Below are positions 6,739 through 12,521 of a DNA stretch of 12,521 nt, in pieces. Where the stretch lies: contig JABJKO010000185.1 of assembly GCA_018660305.1 (NCBI GenBank), positions 1 through 12,521 on the forward strand. The letters run 5' to 3'. The position numbers and the translations under genes were made by a program. This DNA is from Rhodospirillaceae bacterium (GTDB taxonomy: Bacteria > Pseudomonadota > Alphaproteobacteria > MPNO01 > UBA2964). The first letter of the stretch is position 1. Each line of letters starts with the position of its first letter. Under the pieces are notes generated by a model. The model was not told where the DNA came from. It saw only the letters and a program-made list of their open reading frames with translations, and searched no databases.

Positions 6739-8174
6739 TCCGCCATCGGTAGTACCGGCGGGGATATTTCCGCGCCGTCGCGTCCTTCCGCGTCGAGGGT
6801 GGCCACATTCATCTCCGCGCGTGCCTGCGCCGCTTCGAGCTTCTCGGTGGCGGCGCCGCAATCCAACGACAGCACTTTGCCATCTGCCACCAGCTTCTCG
6901 CCATCCACATAGACATGCTTCACGGCCCGGTCGGCGGCGGTGAATATCAGGTTGCGCAGCGGGTCACGGCCCGGCCGCATGAGCGGATGGCCGAGATCCA
7001 CCAGCACCATATCGGCCTTGGCCCCCACCCCTAGCCGTCCGATATCCGTCCGTCCCAGCGCCCGGGCGCCATTGACGGTAACGGCGTTGAAGACATCGCG
7101 CGCCGTGGCGTCATCCACCCGGCCGGCGGCGATGCGCGACAGAATGATCGCCTCGCGCATTTCCTCCAGCAGATTGTGCGGCGCGGTGTCGGTGCCGATG
7201 CCCATATTGATGCCGGCCCTTTGATACTTGCCGAAACTCTCCAGCTTGTGGCCATATCGCGAGAACACCACGGGACAATGGGCTACCGTGGTGCCGGTCT
7301 CGGCGAGCAGCGCCAGATCGTCCCGGCTGTGCCAACGGGTCCAGCTATGCTCATCCGTAAAAATCCCGTGCGCCACGATTGTGCCGGGCCCCAAGACGCC
7401 GATATCACCAAGCCACTGGATGGGTGTCTTGCCGGTGCGCCGGGTCATCTCGTGAAACTCCGGCAGGCTCTGGGCGGCGTGGGTCTGCAGTACCAGCCCG
7501 CGTTGCTTCGCGGCTGCTAGGGATCTCGCGAAGGTGTCCTCGGTGCAGGTGTCCACCTGACCCGGCGCGATCATGCCGGTCAGTCGGCCGCAGGCATGCT
7601 CTGTTGTCTGATCGACCAGCGCCAGGGCGGCATCGAATTGCCGCTGCCCGTCGTCCGGCGACCAGCTGTAGTCCAGACGGCTTTCATTGTGCACCGACCA
7701 GGAGGCGTCGCGGTAGGACGGCGCGGCAAAAATTCGGAGCCCGCTTTGCGCCATCTGATCGACCCAGCCGTCGGGCACCGCGGCGGCGTAATCCACCACA
7801 CTGGTGACACCGCTTTTCAGAAGCTCTCCATAGGCAATGGCTGCCCCGCTGAGAAGGGCTTCCTGATCGGCGCGCCACAGGCCGGTGCGGTCATAGAGCG
7901 CCGTCATATAAAGGGACGGGTTTGCGATTTCCTCGCGGATGGCGCGGGTGATGGGCTGGTTGGTGGGATGGCAGTGGATATTGACCAGCCCCGGCATGGC
8001 CATCAGCGACAGCCCGTCGATCTCTTCATCCACCGCACCGGCATAACCCGGACCCACATGGATGAAGGCATCGTCGCGAAAGACCACGTCGGCGCCGCGC
8101 AGATATTCGTGCCGGTCCTCGTCGGGGTTCCAGCGAACCACCCAGTCTGCGTTGCGGATGCAGGTGGTGGTCAT
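6735..8174 (-). CDS. Metal-dependent amidohydrolase (TrzA/AtzA/SsnA-like, cyclic amidine or aminohydrolase type)
   Basis: This 479-residue enzyme of the amidohydrolase superfamily hydrolytically removes amino or other leaving groups from N-heterocycles and related compounds. Metal-site residues are visible in order: His67-Cys-His69 (GLVNIHCHPTN), His232 (QTHAAQS), His269 (VAHGIF) and Asp329 (GIGTDTAPHN), a single-metal subtype III-like site. His299 in TTVAHCPVV is also conserved in this group. Beta-sandwich segments flank the barrel at about 1-60 and 385-440. The start is ATG 8174; the ribosome site is weak (AGGG overlapping the previous stop), and the gap to the upstream decarboxylase beta gene is 9 bases, suggesting translational coupling in one operon. 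It is convergent with the HpaB-type gene. No transmembrane segment. Substrate not predictable; the aromatic neighbours favour a nitrogenous ring compound (inference). Confidence 0.87.
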   Translation of the reverse strand: MTTTCIRNADWVVRWNPDEDRHEYLRGADVVFRDDAFIHVGPGYAGAVDEEIDGLSLMAMPGLVNIHCHPTNQPITRAIREEIANPSLYMTALYDRTGLWRADQEALLSGAAIAYGELLKSGVTSVVDYAAAVPDGWVDQMAQSGLRIFAAPSYRDASWSVHNESRLDYSWSPDDGQRQFDAALALVDQTTEHACGRLTGMIAPGQVDTCTEDTFARSLAAAKQRGLVLQTHAAQSLPEFHEMTRRTGKTPIQWLGDIGVLGPGTIVAHGIFTDEHSWTRWHSRDDLALLAETGTTVAHCPVVFSRYGHKLESFGKYQRAGINMGIGTDTAPHNLLEEMREAIILSRIAAGRVDDATARDVFNAVTVNGARALGRTDIGRLGVGAKADMVLVDLGHPLMRPGRDPLRNLIFTAADRAVKHVYVDGEKLVADGKVLSLDCGAATEKLEAAQARAEMNVATLDAEGRDGAEISPPVLPMAD

Positions 8175-8183
8175 GACCCGGCC

Positions 8184-8783
8184 CTACGGCAGCACGTTGA
8201 AAATCTGCTGGCCGGTTTTTTCCTCCACATGGCGGCCGAAGCGGAATTTTACTTCCGGGCCATCCATGGTGGCGGTACGCACTTCCTTGCCGACTTTTTC
8301 CACGTTGAGCACGATGAAGCTGTGGCCGGGTTCCAGTACGGCCTCGTCGAACCGTTCCTTAAAATCGTCGAGATCGTGAAAATCGTACGACCGTTCGATG
8401 CCCACCGCCTTCGCCATCGCCGCATAATCGGCATGCTCGGCGTAGGAGATAGGCACTTCTTCGGTGGAGCCATAACAGCGGTTTGAAATCAGGAAATGTT
8501 TCAAATTGGGCAAATTCATCCGCCGTTCCACGAACAGCATGCCGGGGTTCATTACAAAGGCGCCATCGCCGCTCATGGCCCACACATTGGTTCCCGGATT
8601 GCCCACCGCAATGCCGCTGGCGAACATGGATGACAGGCTCATGGACGCGGTGAGGTAAAACACCCGGTCGCGGTCATGGGTGAGATCCCACCAGGTGCCC
8701 GAGCTGTGACCGGCGGAGGTGACCACCAACTCGTCGGTCCAGTTTCTGACCATGTGGGCGAAGGCGTCACGTAATACCAGCAT
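8184..8783 (-). CDS. ThDP-dependent decarboxylase beta subunit (ComE-like, cofactor-binding half)
   Basis: This 199-residue protein is the C-terminal (PP) half of a thiamine diphosphate enzyme, like ComE of sulfopyruvate decarboxylase or the C-terminal part of phosphonopyruvate decarboxylase. The Mg-ThDP motif is MSGDGAFVMNPG (Gly72-Asp73-Gly74) followed 28 residues after Asp73 by Asn101 (ISNRCYG). The TASMSLSSMFASGIAVGNPG stretch is the usual loop before it. I chose ATG 8783, since GGGGAGG sits 7 bases upstream; a TTG two codons earlier would be only one base from that site. Only 2 bases separate it from the alpha-subunit stop, so the halves are translationally coupled. It should decarboxylate or carboligate a 2-oxo acid as a heterodimer or heterotetramer with the alpha subunit. 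Substrate unknown. Confidence 0.88.
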   Translation of the reverse strand: MLVLRDAFAHMVRNWTDELVVTSAGHSSGTWWDLTHDRDRVFYLTASMSLSSMFASGIAVGNPGTNVWAMSGDGAFVMNPGMLFVERRMNLPNLKHFLISNRCYGSTEEVPISYAEHADYAAMAKAVGIERSYDFHDLDDFKERFDEAVLEPGHSFIVLNVEKVGKEVRTATMDGPEVKFRFGRHVEEKTGQQIFNVLP

Positions 8784-8785
8784 GA

Positions 8786-9301
8786 TCAAGCCTCCCCGTT
8801 GAGCACTTCGCGGGACAGGATCACCGCGCTGGGCCGGCTGTAGACCCGTGAATGGCGATGGACGCGGGGTATCTCAGAGAGCTGATCGCGGCTTTCGATC
8901 ACCTTGTAGGGCAGATCGATGGTATCCAGCACATCGAGGAAATAGATCCCGTTAGACACCTGGTACTTGGCGGTATCGCCGATGGCGCCGCGCATGGAGA
9001 CCAGGAAGAACATGGGAATTTCATAGGTGTAGTTAATCTTGGTCACCGCATAGACGCAGGTCAGCATGCCCGATGCGCCCATCACGGCTGCGGCATAGGT
9101 CTTGCTGAAAAACGTACCGGAACACAGTCCGACAGCGGATTCCTCGCGGTTCACCGGCACGTGGAGAAAGCGGTCGTCGTCTTCCACCACCTTGATGAGA
9201 TCGGATACCCAGTCGTCCGGTAAGCTCGCCACCAGCCCGATGCCGCATTCCTCGAATTCATCGGCGATGCGGTTCGACACGTCGCGCCGTGCTGTGGTCA
9301 T
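8786..9301 (-). CDS. ThDP-dependent decarboxylase alpha subunit (ComD-like, pyrimidine-binding half)
   Basis: This 171-residue protein is the N-terminal PYR half of a split thiamine diphosphate enzyme, like ComD. The likely cofactor-activating glutamate is Glu53 in VNREESAVGLCSG (ExxA pattern). It is followed by the GMLTCVYAVTKINYTYEIPMFFLVSMRG region, which matches the place in ComD-like proteins where the PYR domain core ends in a hydrophobic strand plus a SxRG turn. The start is ATG 9301 with AGGGAG (9316-9311) 9 bases upstream. It is the first gene of a three-gene minus-strand operon (alpha, beta, amidohydrolase). Full-length decarboxylases carry a middle domain that is absent here, as expected of the ComD/ComE split. 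Sulfopyruvate and phosphonopyruvate are the characterised substrates of relatives; nothing here proves either. Confidence 0.85.
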   Translation of the reverse strand: MTTARRDVSNRIADEFEECGIGLVASLPDDWVSDLIKVVEDDDRFLHVPVNREESAVGLCSGTFFSKTYAAAVMGASGMLTCVYAVTKINYTYEIPMFFLVSMRGAIGDTAKYQVSNGIYFLDVLDTIDLPYKVIESRDQLSEIPRVHRHSRVYSRPSAVILSREVLNGEA

Positions 9302-9330
9302 GAATTTTTGCTCCCTGCCTTTGTCCAGAC

Positions 9331-9358
9331 CGTATCAACCTCGTACAACAACGGTCAA
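9331..9358 (-). promoter_or_regulatory. Candidate promoter for the ThDP decarboxylase/amidohydrolase operon
   Basis: Reading the minus strand, TTGACC (9358-9353, five of six to the -35 consensus) is followed after 16 bases by GATACG (9336-9331, a weak -10). Transcription would start about 25 bases before the alpha-subunit ATG, leaving room for its ribosome site. The weak -10 makes this a suggestion only. Confidence 0.25.
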
Positions 9359-9368
9359 CGCCGGGCCG

Positions 9369-9397
9369 TTGCAAGTTTCGTCGCGTCGGCTCACAAT
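9369..9397 (+). promoter_or_regulatory. Candidate promoter for the luciferase-like monooxygenase, possibly leaderless
   Basis: TTGCAA (9369-9374) and CACAAT (9392-9397) are separated by 17 bases, each four of six to consensus. The predicted start point is 6-8 bases further on, essentially at ATG 9404, implying a leaderless or nearly leaderless transcript. This fits the absence of a properly spaced ribosome site before that ATG. Confidence 0.3.
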
Positions 9398-9403
9398 TGG
9401 GGA

Positions 9404-10561
9404 ATGCAGTTCTTCAATTTCCATCTGATGCCCTATGGGGCGGTCGATCTTGATGCCATCGACCGCAGCAAATCGTCGTGGGTGACGTTCTCGAACAGCA
9501 ATTATGATCCGGTAAAGGGCGCGGACCTTTATCACCGTTATCTCGACGAGATGGAATATGCCGAGGAGCTGGGTTTCGACGGGGTGTGTCTCAACGAACA
9601 TCACCAGTCGGCCTATGGCATGATGCCCATCCCCGGCGTGTTGGCCGGCGCGCTGGCGCGTTCACTCAAGCGCGTTAAGCTCGCCATTCTCGGCCGGGCG
9701 CTACCGCTTTTGAACAACCCGCTGATGGTGGCCGAAGAATACGCCATGCTCGACAATTTGACGCGCGGGCGGTTTATCGCCGGCTTCGTGCGTGGCATCG
9801 GTGCGGAATATCACGCCACGGGCATCAACCCGAGCGAGTCCCATGAGCGCTTTCACGAGGCCCACGACATGATCGTGCGCGCCTGGACCGAGCCGGGACC
9901 GTTTGCCTATGAAGGCAAGCATTACCGCTTCAACTATGTGAATTGCTGGCCGCGTCCCTACCAGATGCCGCACCCGCCCATCTGGGTGCCGTCGCAGGGC
10001 TCGGCAGATACCATCGCCTGGGCGGCGAAGCACAAATACACCTATGCCCAGACCCTGAGCCCCATTGCTCTTGTCGCCAAGTTTTTCCAGTTCTATCGCG
10101 ATGAGGCGGAGAAATCCGGCTATCAGGCGTCCAACGACCAGCTTGCCTGGTCAAACACCATCTATATCGCCGAGACCGACGCCAAGGCCCGCAAGCAGGC
10201 GCAGCCCCATCTCGAAGCGCTGGTGAACCAGCTTCTTAAGATGCCGGTCGAGTTCCTTCTGCCGCCGGGCTATACCGGTATCGAATCCCTGAAACGGATC
10301 CGCGAGGCCAAGGTCACCGGCAAGATCAAGACCATCGACGAGTTGATCGATAGCGGCGTGGTGATCATTGGCAGCCCCAATACCGTGCGCGAGAAGATGG
10401 CCGAATATCAGGAACTGGCCGGCTTCAACACAAGTCTGACCAAGACCCAGTTCGGCACGTTGCCGGCCGATATGACCCGCGACAACATGGCCGCCATTGC
10501 CGAAGAATTATTGCCGTATTTCCAGGGCAAGCCGGACAAGAAGACCGAAGCGGCGGAGTAG
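9404..10561 (+). CDS. Luciferase-like flavin-dependent monooxygenase (bacterial luciferase/SsuD superfamily)
   Basis: This 385-residue TIM-barrel monooxygenase of the luciferase-like superfamily uses reduced FMN (or F420 in some branches). Typical blocks are the opening strand MQFFNFHLMPYG, EYAEELGFDGVCLNEHH (51-67, second strand with the NEHH motif), NNPLMVAEEYAMLDNLTRGRFIAGFVRG (104-131), the HERFHEAHDMIVRAWTEPGPFAYEGKHYRF segment, and PHPPIWVPSQGSADTIAWAAKHKY. I placed the start at ATG 9404 because family similarity begins there. Upstream codons in the same frame (from TTG 9308) read as low-complexity intergenic sequence. GGGGA lies directly against the ATG, too close for a normal ribosome site. 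It is divergent from the ThDP operon and convergent with the TauD-type gene. The substrate is unknown; a flavin reductase is needed but not seen. Confidence 0.88.
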   Translation: MQFFNFHLMPYGAVDLDAIDRSKSSWVTFSNSNYDPVKGADLYHRYLDEMEYAEELGFDGVCLNEHHQSAYGMMPIPGVLAGALARSLKRVKLAILGRALPLLNNPLMVAEEYAMLDNLTRGRFIAGFVRGIGAEYHATGINPSESHERFHEAHDMIVRAWTEPGPFAYEGKHYRFNYVNCWPRPYQMPHPPIWVPSQGSADTIAWAAKHKYTYAQTLSPIALVAKFFQFYRDEAEKSGYQASNDQLAWSNTIYIAETDAKARKQAQPHLEALVNQLLKMPVEFLLPPGYTGIESLKRIREAKVTGKIKTIDELIDSGVVIIGSPNTVREKMAEYQELAGFNTSLTKTQFGTLPADMTRDNMAAIAEELLPYFQGKPDKKTEAAE

Positions 10562-10582
10562 CGGGCGCTTCGCTATTCCGCC
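10552..10582. terminator. Hairpin spanning both stop codons of a convergent gene pair (bidirectional terminator candidate)
   Basis: GGCGGAGTAGCG (10552-10563) pairs with CGCTATTCCGCC (10571-10582) over 12 positions with one G-T wobble, around a 7-base loop. Each arm contains one of the two TAG stops (plus strand 10559-10561, minus strand 10575-10573). No T-tract follows on either strand, so it may block readthrough or protect 3' ends and is not a classic intrinsic terminator. Confidence 0.5.
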
Positions 10583-11640
10583 TCCAGCGGCGCGTGCAGT
10601 TTTGTGCCCTTGGTGACGATGCCGCCCCGGGCGCGTTCCGCCAGCACGTCGGGGATGGGACGCTCGCCATCGATGGCCAGCCACAGGCGCAACAGGTGGC
10701 GCTTGCGTTCTGGCTCCGGCCAGTCCTCGAAGGCGGAGCGGGCATGCAGCATGACATGGTTGAACAGGAACTGGATGTCGCCGATCTGGAACTGCATGTC
10801 CAGTTTCAACTCGGCCAGAAGCGTGTCCATCATATCCAACGCCTCGGCCTGCGCCGCCGTGGTGCGCGGCACCTGCTCGAAGCGCTGGGTGGAATCGATA
10901 TATTGCCTTCCATAGCGGCAACTGAACCAGCCCTCGCGGTAATTGAAAACTGGCAGGACGTACCAAGGGTCCTTGCCCTCGGGCACCTCGCCGCGCCGGT
11001 CCCAGTAAATCGGCCCGGCCAATTCGCGGGCCAGATCGGGCCGCCTGGCCAGCATCTCATTATGGACCGCCACCGTGCTGACGACGCTGCTTGTGCCGCC
11101 GAATTTGGGCGTCTGCAGGCACATGAGCCCGACGATGTCGCAGGAATCGGCGTGGAAACGCTGGTTCACCTTGGTCTGGTAGCCGCGCACCCCGGCGTTG
11201 GCTACGTCATTGTAATCGGCATCGGTGACCGCTTTCACATGGCCCAGCACATGGCCCCTGGCGTTCTGCGATACCGCGCGGCCCAAATAGCTCCCGATGC
11301 CAAAGAAAGCGGCGGCGCACTGGGCGCGGTTATAATTCTTGATAGGAAAGCCCCGGATCAGAGTCAGGCCGAGCCCGTTGAGCAATCGCTCCCGGATCCG
11401 GGCCAGCGCCGGGCCGAACACCGGCAGGGGAAAACTATCCCGCGAAATGTCCATGATATCGAGCCCGGCCGCTTCGACGCCGTGAATGGCCGCGTCAAGG
11501 TCGGCGATTTCGTCGTCGGTCAGATGGTGGATCCAGTCCTGGGACTGCTTCAGTTCCGCTCCAGTCCACTGGGCCGGGTCTATCACCTTTTCTCCGGGCG
11601 CGCAGGCTACGCGGGCAGGGCGGGTTTTCGTTTCAGTCAT
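10573..11640 (-). CDS. TauD/TfdA-family Fe(II)/alpha-ketoglutarate-dependent dioxygenase
   Basis: This 355-residue enzyme of the TauD/TfdA (clavaminate synthase-like) family should hydroxylate a small substrate using 2-oxoglutarate and O2. The iron facial triad is His163 and Asp165 (NQRFHADSCDIVGL) plus His299 (FNHVMLHARSAF). The 2-oxoglutarate-binding arginine is likely Arg314 or Arg318 (RHLLRLWL). The N-terminal part (about 20-130) includes DDEIADLDAAIHGVEAAG and GLTLIRGFPI, a common start for the group. I chose ATG 11640 because GGAGGA is 5 bases upstream; an in-frame TTG at 11673 lies beyond that site. It is divergent from a second TauD-type gene and convergent with the luciferase-like gene across 11 bases. 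Confidence 0.88.
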   Translation of the reverse strand: MTETKTRPARVACAPGEKVIDPAQWTGAELKQSQDWIHHLTDDEIADLDAAIHGVEAAGLDIMDISRDSFPLPVFGPALARIRERLLNGLGLTLIRGFPIKNYNRAQCAAAFFGIGSYLGRAVSQNARGHVLGHVKAVTDADYNDVANAGVRGYQTKVNQRFHADSCDIVGLMCLQTPKFGGTSSVVSTVAVHNEMLARRPDLARELAGPIYWDRRGEVPEGKDPWYVLPVFNYREGWFSCRYGRQYIDSTQRFEQVPRTTAAQAEALDMMDTLLAELKLDMQFQIGDIQFLFNHVMLHARSAFEDWPEPERKRHLLRLWLAIDGERPIPDVLAERARGGIVTKGTKLHAPLEAE

Positions 11641-11671
11641 GGTATCCTCCACCGGTGACGCCGGGCATGAC

Positions 11672-11684
11672 AATGGTAACCATT
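11672..11684. promoter_or_regulatory. 13-bp palindrome upstream of the dioxygenase gene, candidate operator
   Basis: AATGGT-A-ACCATT is a perfect inverted repeat with a single central base, 32 bases before the ATG at 11640. TGGT/ACCA half-sites recall GntR-family operators, but those normally have a longer spacer, so no regulator is assigned. No regulator gene is in the window. Confidence 0.35.
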
Positions 11685-11726
11685 TCGCCTCCTGGAGGAA
11701 ACTGCGGCGAAATGTCCAGCGTCCGG

Positions 11727-11749
11727 AAAACGAAGCCCGGCAAGGGCTT
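11727..11749 (-). terminator. Terminator-like hairpin in the leader of the minus-strand dioxygenase gene, possible attenuator
   Basis: On the minus strand, AAGCCC (11749-11744) pairs with GGGCTT (11738-11733) around a five-base loop, followed two bases later by TTTT (11730-11727). It lies between the candidate TATAAT promoter and the dioxygenase start. Stem and U-run are both short, so premature termination is only a possibility. Confidence 0.35.
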
Positions 11750-11774
11750 ACGGCGATTGTACACGGACAGCAGT

Positions 11775-11780
11775 ATTATA
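11775..11780 (-). promoter_or_regulatory. Candidate -10 box (TATAAT) for the minus-strand TauD-type gene
   Basis: A perfect TATAAT reads on the minus strand at 11780-11775, about 135 bases upstream of ATG 11640. The -35 region at 17-base spacing (TTCCTT) is poor. The surrounding DNA (11755-11830) is clearly more AT-rich than the flanking genes, as expected of a divergent promoter region. Confidence 0.4.
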
Positions 11781-11784
11781 GCGT

Positions 11785-11813
11785 TTGCATCGATTTAAAG
11801 GAAAAAATAGACT
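11785..11813 (+). promoter_or_regulatory. Candidate promoter for the plus-strand TauD-type gene
   Basis: TTGCAT (11785-11790) and TAGACT (11808-11813) are 17 bases apart, three and four of six to consensus, and start an AT-rich leader of about 45 bases before the strong ribosome site at 11853-11858. It is weak but is the best plus-strand pair I see in this gap. Confidence 0.25.
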
Positions 11814-11864
11814 GCATGTGGTAGTGTTGAAGAATGCGCAAATATTCAGCCTAGGAGGCCGACC

Positions 11865-12521
11865 GTGGCAACAAGCCTTAAAGAATCCAGCACCGTTACG
11901 GTAAAGAAGTTGCATCCGGTGATCGCGGCCGAAGTGAGCGGCGTCGATCTGAGCCGCGAATTGAACCCTGCAACTGTCGACACCATCAAGCAGGCTTGGC
12001 ACGACCACACGGTGCTGGTGTTCCACGATCAGGATTTAAGCGGCGAGGATCAGCTTCGCTTCGCCGCGAATTTCGGCCCCATCGCCGAGCGTCACCAGCC
12101 CAAAGCCGGTTCCAAGGGCGATTCCAAGGGGTCGCCGGAATGGGTCAATCTCATGCCCATCAGCGACAAGACCGATGGGGAAGGCAATGCCATCGGCGCG
12201 CTGGGCCATGGCGAAATGTGGTTCCATTCGGACAAGTGCTATCATGAAAAACCACACCGGGCCTCGTTCCTCTACGGAATCGAAGTACCCAGCGAAGGCG
12301 GCCATACCAAATTCGCCAGCCTGTGCGGCGCCTACGACAATTTGCCCGACGATCTGCGCGACCGGCTGGAAGGCCACCGGATTTTGCAGGGCTATGATTA
12401 CGACAACACGACGCGGCTGGATCCGAACGTCAATCTGGACAATATTTTCCATTTCAGCCAGCCGCTCTTCGTGACCAACCCGGGTTCGGGACGGAAGGCA
12501 CTCTATGTGTCGCGGCTCAAC
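11865..12521 (+). CDS. TauD-family alpha-ketoglutarate-dependent dioxygenase, 3' end outside the window
   Basis: The frame from GTG 11865 stays open for 219 codons to the window edge, about two thirds to three quarters of a typical TauD (280-330 residues). The start is set by AGGAGG (11853-11858) 6 bases upstream and by the usual TauD beginning, VKKLHPVIAAEVSGVDLSREL (residues 13-33). LVFHDQDLSGEDQLRFAANFGPI is the standard second block. The proximal iron ligands are His121 and Asp123 (MWFHSDKCYHEKP); the distal His and the 2-oxoglutarate Arg would lie beyond the window. It is closer to classic TauD/TfdA than the divergent 355-residue neighbour, so the two are distant paralogues, not a recent duplication. 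The substrate could be a sulfonate, an aryloxyalkanoate or another small acid; it cannot be decided here. Confidence 0.87.
   Translation, partial: MATSLKESSTVTVKKLHPVIAAEVSGVDLSRELNPATVDTIKQAWHDHTVLVFHDQDLSGEDQLRFAANFGPIAERHQPKAGSKGDSKGSPEWVNLMPISDKTDGEGNAIGALGHGEMWFHSDKCYHEKPHRASFLYGIEVPSEGGHTKFASLCGAYDNLPDDLRDRLEGHRILQGYDYDNTTRLDPNVNLDNIFHFSQPLFVTNPGSGRKALYVSRLN

Noticed and set aside
6740..6761. Interrupted hairpin (CCGCC/GGCGG) just past the HpaB-type stop as a terminator.
   Set aside because: The stem is broken by an unpaired ATC, no T-tract follows, and it is inside the amidohydrolase coding sequence.
7596..8486. Long plus-strand open frame across the amidohydrolase/ThDP beta junction.
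   Set aside because: It overlaps two well-supported minus-strand genes in antisense, and its His- and Gly-rich composition is typical of shadow frames.
10594..11658. Long plus-strand open frame antisense to the TauD-type gene.
   Set aside because: The minus strand shows clear dioxygenase motifs and a ribosome site; the plus-strand translation has no family-like pattern and is a GC-rich shadow.
11688..11698. CCTCC-T-GGAGG palindrome as a second operator.
   Set aside because: It is a very GC-rich short repeat with ribosome-site-like composition, likely by chance; kept out of the feature list.
11712..11798. A 28-codon plus-strand open frame (basic N-terminus) in the divergent gap, preceded by GGAGG.
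   Set aside because: The spacing to GGAGG is 13 bases, and it overlaps the minus-strand promoter and hairpin; without conservation data it cannot be told from chance.
1..12521. CRISPR array, tRNA/rRNA genes, insertion sequences or prophage genes.
   Set aside because: No regularly spaced repeats, tRNA-like cloverleaf, transposase/integrase motifs or terminal inverted repeats were seen; the window is almost wholly metabolic coding sequence.

Overview
This is a GC-rich (roughly 60% by eye), gene-dense bacterial window with strong Shine-Dalgarno sites and mixed ATG/GTG starts. It looks like an accessory catabolic region from a proteobacterium or a related environmental lineage (an alphaproteobacterial or Entotheonella/SAR324-like host would fit). 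The sequence alone does not fix the taxon. A UGA-decoding gene with a bacterial-type SECIS hairpin implies a host with the SelA/B/C/D machinery, none of which lies in the window.

The main result is at 22-1656. What looks like a 96-codon gene ending at TGA (310-312) followed by a separate 420-codon gene is one 544-residue selenoprotein of the UGSC family. Reading continues in frame through the TGA into Ser-Thr-Cys-Ser-Pro, giving a Sec-x-x-Cys motif (USTC instead of the usual UGSC). A perfect 8-bp hairpin with a GGUC apical loop begins nine bases after the TGA. Standard gene callers would split or truncate this gene.

Layout: a tight plus-strand operon (22-6738) carries the selenoprotein, an FAD-dependent aromatic hydroxylase, a gentisate 1,2-dioxygenase-like bicupin, a 4,5-dihydroxyphthalate decarboxylase-like protein and an HpaB-type FADH2-dependent hydroxylase. 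Convergent with it (9301-6735, minus) are the two halves of a split ThDP-dependent 2-oxo-acid decarboxylase (ComD/ComE-like) and a TrzA/AtzA-type metal amidohydrolase. Next come a plus-strand luciferase-like flavin monooxygenase (9404-10561), a convergent TauD/TfdA-type dioxygenase (11640-10573) and, divergent from that, a second TauD-type dioxygenase (11865 to the window end, incomplete).

The gene set suggests oxidative breakdown of an aromatic or heteroaromatic compound: two hydroxylation steps, ring cleavage, decarboxylation, hydrolytic removal of an amino or other leaving group, and alpha-ketoglutarate-dependent hydroxylation. The substrate cannot be read from the sequence. The role of the Sec-x-x-Cys protein in such a pathway is unknown and is the most interesting open question here. 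Non-coding DNA is confined to short gaps. Two divergent promoter regions (9302-9403 and 11641-11864) hold candidate promoters, a palindrome and a terminator-like leader hairpin. A 12-bp hairpin spans both stop codons of the convergent pair near 10560.
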